Shown here piece by piece: positions 47,281 through 59,109 of a stretch of 64,000 nucleotides of DNA. The notes beneath the pieces are model-generated. The model ran no database searches. It worked only from the letters and a program-made list of their open reading frames with translations, and had not been told where the DNA came from. The stretch lies in assembly GCF_019112545.1 (NCBI RefSeq), contig NW_025064947.1, positions 1 to 64,000 of the forward strand, written 5' to 3'. The DNA is from Guyanagaster necrorhizus (Eukaryota; Basidiomycota; Agaricomycetes; Agaricales; Physalacriaceae). How positions within the stretch are numbered: position 1 is the first letter of the stretch; every line of letters starts with the position of its first letter. Both the position numbers and the translations under genes were made by a program.

Positions 47281-47867
47281 AAATAATGAGATACTCGTTC
47301 CATTTTTGTTACAGGTACTCAAAAAACCAGACTCGTTTCCGTTTCGTTCAGGATGTGCACGTCCACTGAGACTCATTCGCTCTTTCATGCTGTACATATT
47401 GGTATGGCATGGTAATTCCACAAGGTCATGAATGACTCTTCCCCCACCTTTCCTCTGAGGTCATGCGCAAAAACCTTCTTGTCATAAATTGTGCACTTGC
47501 TGTGAATGCTACTGATGTATGTCAGTTAATTTTCAGTTCTGGCTAGCAAGATTAACATATTCAGAACCTACATGTACAGACTGGCAGTTTTCAAACAGAT
47601 GCAAAATTACAAAGTACGACAAAGGTTTTCCCTCACCTTCTCTGATATTCAGAATCCAACAGCAGAAGTTCCCGAAACCGTCAGAAGCATAATCGTTTCG
47701 ACCTCCTGTGGCTATTGATTTCCTCATCGAATGACCTTTCAATACATCCACAAGTAGAACTGTCGCTTCCTATTTCTATGCTTTCGTCGTCGTAGCACTG
47801 AGATGACAGCACCCCCATGAACCTTTTCACTTACAGTATGCTACCCATGTCGAGAGACTATGAGTAA

Positions 47868-49320
47868 AAAAAAAGCATCTACGATTCAAAGCGAAGACTA
47901 CACCCAACTCAGAGTCCATTCTCGGTTACATGCCCTGAACTCTGGGTGGAAGTCATAAAACTCCCTCGGTGCAAAAATCCTTTGCCTCCCACATACGCTG
48001 TTCGATCTGCAAACTCTATGCCTTCAGAGGTAACCAATGCAGGCTAGCCATCAAGCGAGGCATATATGCCTAGGTGATGAATTATCGGAGGCTAAAATGA
48101 GTCCAATCTTGCATTCTGACAGCTGCAGAATTCACCGCAAATATGAGATGACAAAAGATCTATAATTTGAATATCAATTTCTCAAAGGCCCCTTCCCCCC
48201 CCAAAAAAGATTTGGATCAGACTATTTCATTCGGAGGTGAGGAATCAAACCTAGCATAGCCTTTTTCACCATTAAACCACCGTTACCTACAAGGCATCCA
48301 ATGTTCAAGAGGAAAATTCTCTATCTTCTTGAGCATGACCATGGGACAGTCACGTCCCTACTGGAAAATTATAACAAAGAACGTTTACCTCTGGGTATGA
48401 ATGCATTTGTTCATCCAGAGTTTTTTCGCAATTCAGGATCATGTGTCGGATGACAGGCCATTAGCTTGGACAGCCAAACGGCAACAATCCTTCATCACAG
48501 GACCAAAATTAGTAGGGAGAAAAAGGATCGGTATTGGAGCTCGCATCCCTCTCGAGTAAAAGTGTCGAAAAACTCATATTTGTACTAGGAGCATTGACGG
48601 AGGGAAATGGTTGACAGTCCTTTCTCTTTTGGATTTAGCAGATGTAGCCGGGCTTGTGAATGCAACCACAAAGGTCATCGGCTGACGCATCGTTGCCATT
48701 TTCTCTATGAGGTAAGAAAACCTCCAGCCAATAAGCGTCACCAATAAACTCAAAGCCCCAACAGGTAAGAAAACGTACGACGAGGAGTGTTGCCACGACA
48801 CGGGAGCATTTCATAAATTCTTAGACCGAGGTATACACACGCTCACAGGAAAAAGAAAAGTTAACCAGATCAGTAGTAGTCTACCTGTTATCAAAATTTA
48901 TTGGACGGGCGGAGCATCGAACGCGATACAAACTGCCTGCGAATTACACCAGAGGCAGTTCAAATACCGTTCAGTCGAAGATTGGTTTGGGAACTCCAAC
49001 GGCGACCCGTATACTCGAATTTAAATGTCGCATAGGAGAATTTTTGAATTTTCAGTCACGGTGGAAAATACCAAAATTACGGCAGTCGAAATAAGCAGTC
49101 GGCCATTCTCTGATTTTTATGCAGAAATTTGCTTTCATTGCTGGTCAGGAAGCAGCGCCGAAAATTTATATGTCATATGAAGATCGCTGGCAATGGTAAA
49201 GCGTATTTCACATGGCATGGTGTTAGATGGACACCGTTAGCACAGAAACAGAAACAGACCTCTCCAAGATATTTCAAGCCACTGAGGAGTTGCCAAGCCC
49301 CAGTGTTTATACAATATCGC
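47868..49320 (-). repeat. Compound repeat, copy 3 (inverted, truncated)
   Basis: Reverse complement of about 34890 back to 33480 of copy 1 (or the matching part of copy 2): TGCCCTGAACTCTGGGTGG, GAAGTCATAAAACTCCCTC, TGCATTCTGACAG and CGAAGATTGGTTTGGGA are landmarks. tRNA-like module A is retained at 48232-48288. Confidence 0.7.
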
Positions 49321-49789
49321 CCATTCCCTGAACACAAGGGTATAACAATAGCGGCCTTTCAGGATTCAAGTCATTCATTTCATGGACTCAGAGTTTCAGG
49401 CTCCTTGCAAATGACGGGTCACCGGAGGACCCAGACGCAATGATGGCTGGATGCATCAGTGCATCAGAGCAGTAGAATGTTTGGAGCTGTGTCCAGGGAA
49501 GATGTCGTATGCTACCCAACATGGCGGTATGCCAGGAGTCAAAAATAACACCCTATAGTACTGAAAAGATCAGGATTTGTTGTAGTAAGGTGAACGTATC
49601 GAACGTGTTGTTGTCTGTCGGATCGTCGGAAGAGAACCGGGAATCGGGCTGAAACCGCCGGCACTGGCGTTAAGCTCTTATGATCGCCATCTCTGCTCCT
49701 GCCTAGCCTGAAATATTTGATCCACAGTGTCACGTACTCGCCGTCGCCATGATACATAGTCTAATCCAGTTCCGTCTTTGCAACTGCCG

Positions 49790-50400
49790 CCGTGAAACTG
49801 ACTGCTACCTCGTTTCGCCCACTGCTTATGGTCAGCACCATGACCCTTCTTACTCTTTCTCCTGCACCTCCTCGTTGCGGGAGAGGTTAATAAACGACAT
49901 CATCAATGATACGCACTCGTGTGGAAGGAAACAATATGCAGTGCAGCGATTGTGCTATCTTCCAGAATCCCTTGTTGGCGATGGACGACACTTGGACCGG
50001 AGCGACCCATGAACCCGACTCTGAGCAGTTGGAAGTGAACAGAGTATTTCAGTCATGCATTATATAAATTAGCGGTACAGGATTCAATGATTATGATGAA
50101 GGATGTTATGGTGCAATGAATTATCATATGCCGACTACATGGCTCACTATCGTGGGATGATGAAGAGAATTCAATGCTTTCATCGTGGATGTGATTATGG
50201 ATTCGTGATGATGGGCGCGCGTCCCTATGATACGAGGGTAAGTCTTATTTTATTCCGCTCATCGTCCTGTTGATCGTCTCAGAGATGATGTACAATTAGA
50301 GTACCTGCCGTTGCGTAGCATGAACAATGTGGCACAACCAATTTAAATGCACGAAGATCAATGCGAGATCGGCCACGGGCCTCTGACGAAATGACGAATT
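49790..50400 (-). repeat. Right arm of the large inverted repeat
   Basis: Inverted copy of 38500-39178; together the arms enclose about 10.6 kb. The minus-strand frame 50279-50695 (containing DLRAFKLV) covers part of it and continues beyond the shared region. Confidence 0.7.
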
Positions 50401-51303
50401 GCGTCCTTGCAATTGATCTAATCGCTCCAATGGTATGAGACTCATTGATCCATGGGCAGGCGCCCATCCTAATTTTGCGGAGACGGCGATATATATTTAC
50501 CGTATTATCCCGCGAATCTAGACTGTATGCGAGTTCAGGCCTGATGGGAGTGTTTTCGTCGGGGCATTCGACGACGAGACGGATAGGTTGAATACAACAC
50601 GCTTGCGTACAGGAGCGAGTCGCTTGGTGATGAAGAACATAATATTTCTCAGTGCTCCAACTGGTTCCAAGTCGTGCTATGTCGCATTCGATCACGCTAT
50701 TGACATGTCAGTAGTATCCTGTCCCTGACATCGGTTATAGCTATCACCTGTAGAAAGCACGTCCTCAACCACTGCCGTCGTCCACGCAGTTAATCACCAC
50801 TGAAAGAAATACCAATACTGGGGAACTAATACTAATCAGCATCTTCCATTCTTTCCATCACAACACAGCTTGTATGCGTACCCTGCCTAAGCCATTCAAT
50901 GGCGAACAAGAGGTAATTGAAAGCAGGGAGAAGAGCAGCAGCAGTCTAGTGGTTCTCAAGATCCCAAACGCTGCCTCGGCTCTTTTGGAGAGAGAGGGCT
51001 GTACGCCGTCCGATACGGTGGATCGTCGTAGAGGTGCCACGCAGATATACCGAAGACGACCGTATAACCCTGATTTCCGGCAGCGCGTAATGGAACAGAC
51101 TCACCGGTGTGACAAGCCCGCAAACTGTCGGGCCGTCATGGAATTGTTCACATCCGTTCGAGTACCTGAAAAGATCCGACGCCACGTCTCGTGGCGATGA
51201 TCTGCGGTCTTCTTTCCTTCCTCACCAACCCTTGGACGCACGCTCCCCTCCTGCCATGCTTCTGTATGTCACCCCGCGTTGTTGAATTTCCTAATTGGAA
51301 GCG
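50401..51303. other. Spacer between repeat arm and OPT fragment
   Basis: Only accidental-looking frames (50874-51200 plus; 50858-51185 minus). Nothing supports a gene. Confidence 0.3.
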
Positions 51304-52775
51304 GTCATGGCATCTGTGAGTTCTGGGAGTGCCTACGCCACTGATATCGTCGCCGTTCAGTGGGTTTATTATAATCAAACATACAACTTTGGATGTAAGA
51401 TTGCGCGTCTTTTCGTTTCATGTATTCGCTAACGTGGCGTGTGTGTAGACCAATGGATGGTGGTAATGTCCACACAGCTTATCACCCGCCGCTTCCTCGT
51501 GAAGCCACCTTCGATGCGTATGCGGCGTCTTTCAGTTTATCTTTCAACCCCCGTCTAATTCGATTTACTTTGGCCGACGAACCTGGTCACCTGTGCGCTC
51601 TTTAACACTTTGCATGCTCAGACTTATGCCGGTATCGGTACCCGCGGAGGTATTAGCCGAGAAAGGTCCATCTTCTATGTCTTCCTCGGTTCTTTCTCGT
51701 GGTACTTTCTGCCTCGCTACCTCTTCCAAGCGCTCGGCTACTTTTCTTGGGTGTGCTGGATCGTGTCCGACAATGTACCAGTGAACGAGATGTTTGGTTA
51801 CGTGCATGGCATGGGTATGAGTCTCACCGCGTTCGATTGGGCACAGGTTCGTAGTGCTGGCGATTCGTAATAGTGTTGCATGTTCTCGAACAACGATTCT
51901 TTTTTAGATTGCGTATATCGGGCCACGCCATGGTGGGTTGAAGCCAACATCTTTGCCGGATTCATGACATTTTTCTGTATGTATCGATCGCTTCCCGTTC
52001 TATTTCGAAGAGCCTGATGGTATCCGTCTATTCTTAGGAATCCTTACCCCAGCGCTCTATGTATAAATGCCTCTTCCTTGTATTTGCCACGTGGCTGATG
52101 GTGCACATGTTGCAGTGTTCGAACGCATGGGATAGCAAATACATGCCGTCAGTGTTCATTCTGTCATGGAGGACCTTACGTGACCTAATTTTCCCGCAGG
52201 ATTTCGTCCAGGGGATCATATGATCACTTTGGCGCTACCTACGATGTGACCAAGATCATGAACCTCAACGCCACGTTCAACGGGGGTGCATACAAAGCGT
52301 ATAGCCCTTTGTACATCTGGACGACATTCGCCATCTCCTACAGCCTCTCACTTGCGAGTATTACTGCTACGATTACCCATGCCTTGTATGTTCATCTTTG
52401 TCGGTCCATCGATGGCGCCGATTCTGACCAACCACGAATCAGCCTGTACTTCCGCAAACAGATCTGGACACAAGCGCGCCGGGCGATGCATGAACAGTCT
52501 GATATCCACGCGCGTCTCATGTCGCAATATCGTCAGGTGCCGGAGTGGTGGTATGCAGTGATTTTCGGTGAGTCTCCTTCGTGATGTGATGTTGTCGTAT
52601 GCTGACGTGTATTCTAGTCGTTATGTTTGCATTTGGCGTCATCTCTATTGAGCTTTGGGACACCAAGTTCCCGGTGTATGTGGTCGTTATTTCGTCTCTT
52701 CGTATCCTGTCGCTAATGATGGCGCAGCCAATTCTTTATTCTTGCGCTAGTCATCTCCTTCGTCCTTTTGGAATC
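51304..52775 (+). pseudogene. OPT-family oligopeptide transporter, truncated at both ends and disabled
   Basis: Spliced pieces match the central part of fungal OPT transporters: SGSAYATDIVAVQ, NFGYQWMVVMSTQL, RRFLVKPPSM, WPTNLVTCALFNTLHAQTY, GIGTRGGISRERSIFYVFL, PWWVEANIFAGF, NAWDSKYMP, SYDHFGATYDVTKIMN, YFRKQIW, QYRQVPEWWY. Introns between them are standard (for example 51850-51909; 52389-52438; 52566-52617). Lesions: no acceptor AG before WPTNL (text reads TTTAC), a deletion and frame change after QIAYIG at about 51922, and a TGA where FFW is expected across the 51980-52037 intron. The N-terminal roughly 200 residues and about the last 350 are absent. It would have been a multi-pass plasma-membrane peptide or metal-peptide importer. 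Confidence 0.85.
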
Positions 52776-52829
52776 TCAATATTCCCGGACACATTATCAT
52801 TCACACCGCTTCGACTCTACCGCATATTA

Positions 52830-53500
52830 GGAAGTTATGTCTATGCCATTCGTTTGCCACGGCTGCAGAACAATGGACCTTGACTGCGAAATCATCGCTG
52901 TATGTCAGTGTGGTGGATTCTGGTGCTCGCAGATATGCCTAGACATAGTACGTGGAATCCGATATTTTCTTACCAATGATCTGCTGCAAATCTTGAATCC
53001 AGTTCTTCGAAAGCCATTTCACCGAGCCTCACATCTACAACATGTATTTTTCGATCATTATCCAAAATCCGACCAGGAAATGCTATATGAAGATCCAGGG
53101 CACGACTGCATCATTCGTGGCCTCATATTTTAACAACACAGTACGTCTTCACCTCGTCCTCATATTGTCAAAACTCAAAACAAAGGCGTCAGGATCTGTT
53201 GTTAAAGACAATTTTCTCCCGTTCATATTCCGACTTGGGACCTATAGCAAGATACTTGGCTGTATTCTGAAGCTGGACGGATTCTTTCCGCAAGATGAGC
53301 TCGCCTTTCGAACGGTCTGTGGACAAGGGAGCGACCCGCTATTTCAGCTTTGGTACCGCAAGAACCAAATGCAGCTGGGCGTCAAGGATCCCAAAGCTGT
53401 GAGCAGCACGATTACCTGCTTCACCTATCCTCCTGAGCCAGAGAAAGTATGGTATGGCACAGTCATCGCTCTAATATTCGAGAAAGACGTGTGCATCTGA
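52830..53500 (+). CDS. Hypothetical reading frames, possibly one spliced gene
   Basis: Plus-strand frames give protein-like stretches (HFTEPHIYNMYFSIIIQN from about 53010 and LGTYSKILGCILKLDGFF from about 53235 to the stop at 53498-53500). An intron-like GTACGT...AAAG at about 53142-53186 could join them. There is no clear start and no family resemblance. It may be a remnant linked to the truncated OPT gene or unrelated. Confidence 0.3.
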
Positions 53501-53848
53501 AGGAGTACAGAAATCTGACACACCATCTCTTGGACATTTTCAGAAGATTTCTCAGGAGTTGTACCAGTCCCTCTTTCGTTTACCATATAGCAGCTAGTCC
53601 CTGTATATATCTTAGGTACTCATTCTTTCAGAGTAACCAACTGAAGCAGGCTTTTTTCATGCATATACCGCGACGCTGATTGAGGTTGAATATAAATGGT
53701 AAATATCTGTCCTGACCTTGCGCATTGTGGATATGATTCCTTTACATTATCCTATATTCTCTGCCTCGGTCCCAGTGCAAGCGTGTCCATGTTAGACAGC
53801 TTCCGACGTTGGAGAAAGGTTACGATATAGGGGACTTTGTTGAGATGC

Positions 53849-55825
53849 CTAGACAAGGATGTCAAGGTGTGCATCAGGGAATCCATTAGCCTTGATACGC
53901 TCAAGGAGCCACCAGAATGGTGTGGCATAAGTCATATCAGGGGATGTTGTCATACCAGAACCACCAGTAAGCATGCCACCAATATGGCCACGGATGTCAG
54001 CAATTACTGCACCTGAATCCCCAGGTTCTGAAAAGACTTCTGACTCGCTGTCATAGTTCATTATCCCCCACTCCATAGAGGTTTGGTTGATGGACATGTC
54101 TTGGAAATAGTCACGAACAATAGAGAAGACACCATTTGCACGGCCAATAGTGGTGTTAGTGGCATTGCCACTCTTGACAACCAACAAGTATGGTTCACCA
54201 TTTGAGTCCCACATGTCAGGAGTGTGCATCAAGTCATCAGAAATGATGCCCATAAGTGGAAGCAGACGATTTCCAGGATATTCAAACTCCCAGTTGGGGT
54301 CTTCATAGGGAAAATATTTGCACATGAACTGGACAGGTGATAGCTTTGTTCCTACATATAAATAACAGTTAGATTAGGAGATGATCTTAGTTGGATAGTC
54401 AAATGCACCAAGGTGTATCTTATTTCCCTGGAAGCCATCACCAAGCTTCGCCCAGTTGACCTTGAAAATTCCCCAATCCTCTGTGAAACGTTGCTCACTG
54501 ACACCAAGACTGATAGCTGGGGAGCAAAGGATATGGCCAAGGATGCGGTTGTCAAGTTTCTTCCAGTCCTTGTTGACCTCATTGAGAAACACTGCAAGTG
54601 CATCCATTGCCTCCTCTGTGTCATCCAGCCATCTCTGAGTCATAATCCGATATTCCTTGGCCTTCTCAACATCAACAGCATCAGTGCCCTTCTCATCCTC
54701 CTTGAACCATTCAATCTCCTTCCTCCAATACTCCACTGCAGTTCCACCTCCTCTGACCTTGAGTTTGATTGAATTGATGAAGTTGGTGAAGGCTCTATTG
54801 CCAAGCAAGATGACTTCTTTAGGAGGCCTACTAGGATGGCAAATATAGTCAACATTAGCTTCCTTTGATCCAATCAGGACATGACGGCAGGAAAGACCTA
54901 AGAGGTTATCACTGCCACCACCCTCAGCAAGGTAGAGGGCCATTGTTCCCTGAATGTCAGGTCTGGCCTTGGTAGAGATGCAGAGGCCAAGAGTGGGAGT
55001 GAGGGGACTAATGACATTGACAAGTGGGTTCAGGTCACTGACAGGTTTGAGAAGCTGAGGACTGGCCTCACGTGTGTAGAAGGACTGACGGAAGTCGACA
55101 TCGACGTCGGTGATCTGGTAGTCCTTGAGAAGGGCTAGAATGTCCTGAGCTGCATCATGGGCAGCTGTGGTAGAGGTAGACTCAGGGAAGACACCAATCC
55201 AAATAGTGACAGGAGTGATGACTAGTTTATTGGCCTCTACTCTTTCTTCATCAGTATCTTCTTCATCCTCAGGTGGTTCTTTGAACTTGACCATCCTGAA
55301 ACGAACAACATCTATTGTTGTAAAGTGGATCTAGAAATCCTAGTTAGCAAATTCTATGATATGATAAATATCTATCTATTAACTGACTGTGTGAGTGTCT
55401 AAAACCTTGACAACCCTCCAGCCCAAGTCATTGTTCCAGACTGTTGTAATTGGATGGTTGAAGACTGGGTGCAGCTCCTTCAAACGGCGATAGGCCTCAG
55501 GTCCCCTGGGTGGAAACCACTTCTTGCCTGTGCGGTATAGCAATCTGGGCTCAGAATGAAGGCCTGAATAATAGAATTCAGCCTCTTCCTTAGAGACAGC
55601 ATGTGCATCAGGAGTGTAGGAAGTAGTGCTGTATGTAGCATCAGCACTAAGGCCCAGAGAGGAGAAGGTTGGCATGGTGGTGGTCAGAGAGATAGTAGAG
55701 TCCTGGTCAACAGAGCTCTGAGCCTCCACATAGCTTCTAGCAAAGCGAATGTAATCCTCAAGAACTTCAGCAGAAAGCACTGAATGAAGAGAGGGAAAAT
55801 GAGATGGTTAATATGAGATACTCAT
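53849..55825 (-). CDS. Trypsin-like (PA-clan) serine protease-like protein, about 606 aa
   Basis: Minus-strand exons: 55825-55822 (tentative start), 55779-55388, 55330-54409, 54351-53849; phases close. Introns are 42, 57 and 57 nt, GT-AG. The N-terminal exon carries SGLHSEPRLLYRTG and VWNNDLGWRVVKVLD, a domain I cannot name. The C-terminal half has the three protease landmarks in order: His in LLGLSCRHVLIG, a candidate Asp in FTEDWGIFKV, and Ser in EPGDSGAVIAD followed by GGMLTGG. No signal peptide or membrane segment, so an intracellular PA-clan fold is likely. The long acidic, helical stretch between His and Asp (FKEDEKGTDAVDVEKAKEY) is an insertion relative to trypsin. I recall such proteins as numerous in some Agaricomycetes. 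No stops interrupt it, although CpG is scarce here. Confidence 0.75.
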
Positions 55826-56731
55826 AAAGAAACTAAGGGACAGACTGATAAATGATTCAAAAGATCAAAAATGAGCTGAGCGACTTGACTGTGTGATGTG
55901 GAGAGATGTTTGGTGAGGGACTGAAGAGAGGCCAAAGAGCTCTATTATATATCCATTGCCATCTGAGACTTGTCTCAAATTCACCCTCTGTGACGATGAT
56001 GTAAGCTGAAACCATGCGATATAAGCCTCTCAAAATGAAAACCATCTCGCGATCCCCGAATATCCTGCCGTTTCCTCGAAAACATTATTTGTTTTAAGTA
56101 CATAAAGCAATAATTTACAGATAAGTAAATTTTATTTTGGCCCAGCCACTCGTAATTAAATGAATTCTCTGCAAAGGGAAATTAGTCTCAGTGAAGGATT
56201 TGGTGACACCAAGATGGCTGGGAGCTCATAAATAATTTAAATGGGCATAAAGACACTAAGCGAAGGCGGATTCAATGGAATCCCTTGAGCGACACAGCTA
56301 CCAATTACAGTCTAACAGTCTAAACAGTCTAACTTCGGCCTTTACCTCCATCCCCCTTTCTAATGTTCCGGGAGCCATCTGAAACCATTTTCCTAGACAT
56401 CAAGTTTCATACATTGCATCGCCAGTCGGTCAGCAAAATTTGGAGCTGTAACTTCTTGGTGAAAAGGAGCCTAATATATATCCTACTAAACTAACCATTT
56501 CTAATGATGTCACAGAAGATGGATGATATTCTAAGCTTGTGGAATTTCATCCAGTGGGGACCCCCTACCGAGAACGATCGGTGAGACAGAATTCTCATCG
56601 CCAAGGCCAAGGTGGATCACGAAAATGTGGAGCATCATCAGGTATACAATACAGGGACAACGACGCCTTTAATCACACAAATCGCCAAACAACTTAGCTG
56701 AACAAATCATCTCTACAAGTACTGTTAAACA
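55826..56731. other. Intergenic, nothing recognised
   Basis: 5' flanks of the protease gene (minus) and of the F-box-like frame (plus). No repeat or gene is seen. Confidence 0.35.
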
Positions 56732-57319
56732 ATGGCAAATGTACTGCCTGCCGAAATACTTGCCCAGACCATCGAGGAAGCATGGGCCTTTCCTCTTACA
56801 CCCGTCGAATGTCTCTGAATGGCGACATCATCCCTTCTCATCAGCAAATCATTCGCTTGGGAATGTACTCGTGTGTACTGCACTGACGTACACATATTCA
56901 CTCATTCCCACCTTATCCACGTCATCGGCCATATCCTACAACGAGACACCGTAGCCTTCCGGTCCGTCGACTCTTCGTTTTCGCCATCAAAGTTCTGCTG
57001 GTCCATCTCCTTCGTCCTCGAAGTCGATATCCGCCACCTCCATCCCAAAGCGCACCCGGCATGGCCAGATATCCACGATCTCATGCCAGTACTTCACAAT
57101 TTATTCCCCAATGTCTCACGGACATCGGTGAACTACCACAACTGGTGGTACAATGACGCTGAACTCGCATGGCTGCAGTTACCGGAACAAATAACCGAGT
57201 TGGATATCGTGTATACACATAGCACGGTGCTCACACAGGAGCATCTGGAGAAGCAGACAATGTTGGATGTTATTCCTCCACAGGCCTTCACCGGAGTCAA
57301 AAAGTTGACAAGCTACTGA
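56732..57319 (+). pseudogene. F-box-like short protein with one in-frame TGA
   Basis: ATG 56732 opens MANVLPAEILAQTIEEAWAF, the typical start of Agaricomycete F-box-like proteins, and the same frame continues to the stop at 57317-57319 (196 codons) with MATSSLLISKSFAW and RVYCTDVHIF, the usual helices after the F-box core. The only break is TGA at 56816-56818 between ECL and MATSS, where an Arg (CGA) would fit and CpG decay explains the change. Such proteins act as substrate adaptors of SCF ubiquitin ligases; this one would give only 28 residues unless the stop is read through or is a sequencing error. Confidence 0.6.
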
Positions 57320-58601
57320 AGTCTGGAAATGTATCAATGGTTTAGAATCACACAGATGTATACTTTGAGGAAATGTACCTGTTTTCTGTGAACAACTTCA
57401 CTAGTCGCTTGGATGCCAAAATGTATCTGAAACAGCAGCAGCTCCCGAATGGATGCCTCCATTATGATACACTCTCGCAGCAGTCTTACGAATGAAGAAC
57501 GGCCACCTCGGTAAGAAAACGCAACAGTGAACTACAAAGATCATCAGGCAAAGAGAACTCACGAGTGAGGAACAGAGCACTCAATTGCATTTATAACGCA
57601 TTCCTGCTTCATGAGAATAGCGAAAAAGATATTCACCACCGCGACCGATGGAAGCTGATAGCTGCAGATTGCGTGCGGAATGAAGACACTCATGTTCCTT
57701 AAGAACGCGACGGAGAATAGGCGGCGGTAAATAGAGAAGGCCTGTAACCGTAGGTTGCACACGAGGTGCGGCTGAGTTGTAGTGAGAGTAGCCACGTCGC
57801 CATAGTAGTGTGAGCAGGGGATGTGCGTGTGGTCCTCCTGAGATTGTCAATGCGACACGTCGATATTTCACCTCTAAATCATATCCGGCTATCTAATTGA
57901 TTCGAAGGTACCGCCGTCGTGCACAAACCGATCTTGTTCACGAACACTGGTGATATGACAAAAGGTTACGGCCCCGCCGGGGGCTCCTCCAGTGCCTGTG
58001 ATGATGTTTTTATCTTGCGACATGGTAAATCTCCTTATTCGATAGAAAGACCTGCCTTCCACCACACTGAAATGAATTACTAGTGTGATGGATCGACTGA
58101 AGGCTTTGATAGAAGAAGTCCTATATGTAGAAAAGGCATGGGCCTGTAAGTCAATATAGTGTGGGTATGTAAACCATTGCTTTGGCAGCTGGCGTTGAGG
58201 AACAATGTCGGAGAAGATGCTTGGGATCATACCTTTTTTTTATTAAAAGAAATAAAGTGCTCTGACCCCAAGTCTTGGGAAACACATCAGCGAAAGCCTA
58301 ACCAGAAGGACAGTAGGGAAACTAGAGCAAAACCCATCCAGATCCAATGGATGAGTGATTATCCACTGGAAGAAATCATATGATTAAAGGTAATCCATTT
58401 GTACCATTTGAGGAGTGCCAGCATCTAAGGCCGGTCTGAGCGATGACGCTGAAGGGTATGGATGAATGTTAAGATATGCCAACTAAGTCCTACCACAAAA
58501 AGAAAGAGGTTATTTGTATTCTGATAGCGAGAATAAAACAGTCCATTGTTGCATGTTCTATGTCATGCAAAACAAACCACTGAAATTAAAGGCCCTGAAA
58601 A
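57320..58601. other. No supported gene
   Basis: Minus-strand frames 57581-57871 and 57889-58230 look partly protein-like (DLEVKYRRVALTISGGPH) but have no connected gene structure. CpG content is normal. Confidence 0.3.
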
Positions 58602-58889
58602 ATGAATTCGACGATGCGGTCGCATTCCTTCCCAGACTATTCCTTGGTTTGTTCTTTTGCACTGTGCTTGCTCGCGGCCTCCATTCTCAACGATAAACAA
58701 TCGACTGGGATCGACTTGGCTCACACTGAATCTGAATCATGGTTCGTTGAATTGGTCCCAGTGAATGTGTACATCTCTGATGTCCATATTCATATAGTTT
58801 TCCCAAATCATAATGCTCCTCATATAGCTACCGTTCCAAAACAATACCTTTGCAAACAGGAACTGACCGATACCTGCTATATGAGATGA
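58602..58889 (+). CDS. Short frame with a possible signal peptide (95 aa), doubtful
   Basis: A true ATG starts MNSTMRSHSFPDYSLVCSFA, followed by a hydrophobic run CLLAASIL that could be a signal peptide, then 60 unremarkable residues. A minus-strand frame across the same bases is equally long, so the coding sense is uncertain. Confidence 0.2.
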   Translation: MNSTMRSHSFPDYSLVCSFALCLLAASILNDKQSTGIDLAHTESESWFVELVPVNVYISDVHIHIVFPNHNAPHIATVPKQYLCKQELTDTCYMR

Positions 58890-59109
58890 ATGAGGAAAAG
58901 CATAGGTTCCGAAGCTAATCTGCAAGGGCCTCATCAGTTCTTCTAAATCCAGATGTAGAGGAATACGATGTAGCAATTGTACAATGAGCTGTCATGGAGA
59001 GAATGGAATCAACATATAGAGTACTCTGAGTAAAGACTGACAAGGGATGCACAGTAGAAAAAGATAATTGTGTAGCAGACACGATAGTACTCACAGAGAT
59101 ATATTTCGG

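Noticed and set aside
38500..50400. A Starship-type giant mobile element
   Set aside because: No tyrosine recombinase (captain) gene is seen at either end, and those elements are known from a different fungal group.
57959..58023. Short minus-strand peptide starting MSQDKNIITGTGGAPGG considered as a mating pheromone precursor
   Set aside because: It lacks the C-terminal CaaX prenylation motif and continues into unrelated codons.
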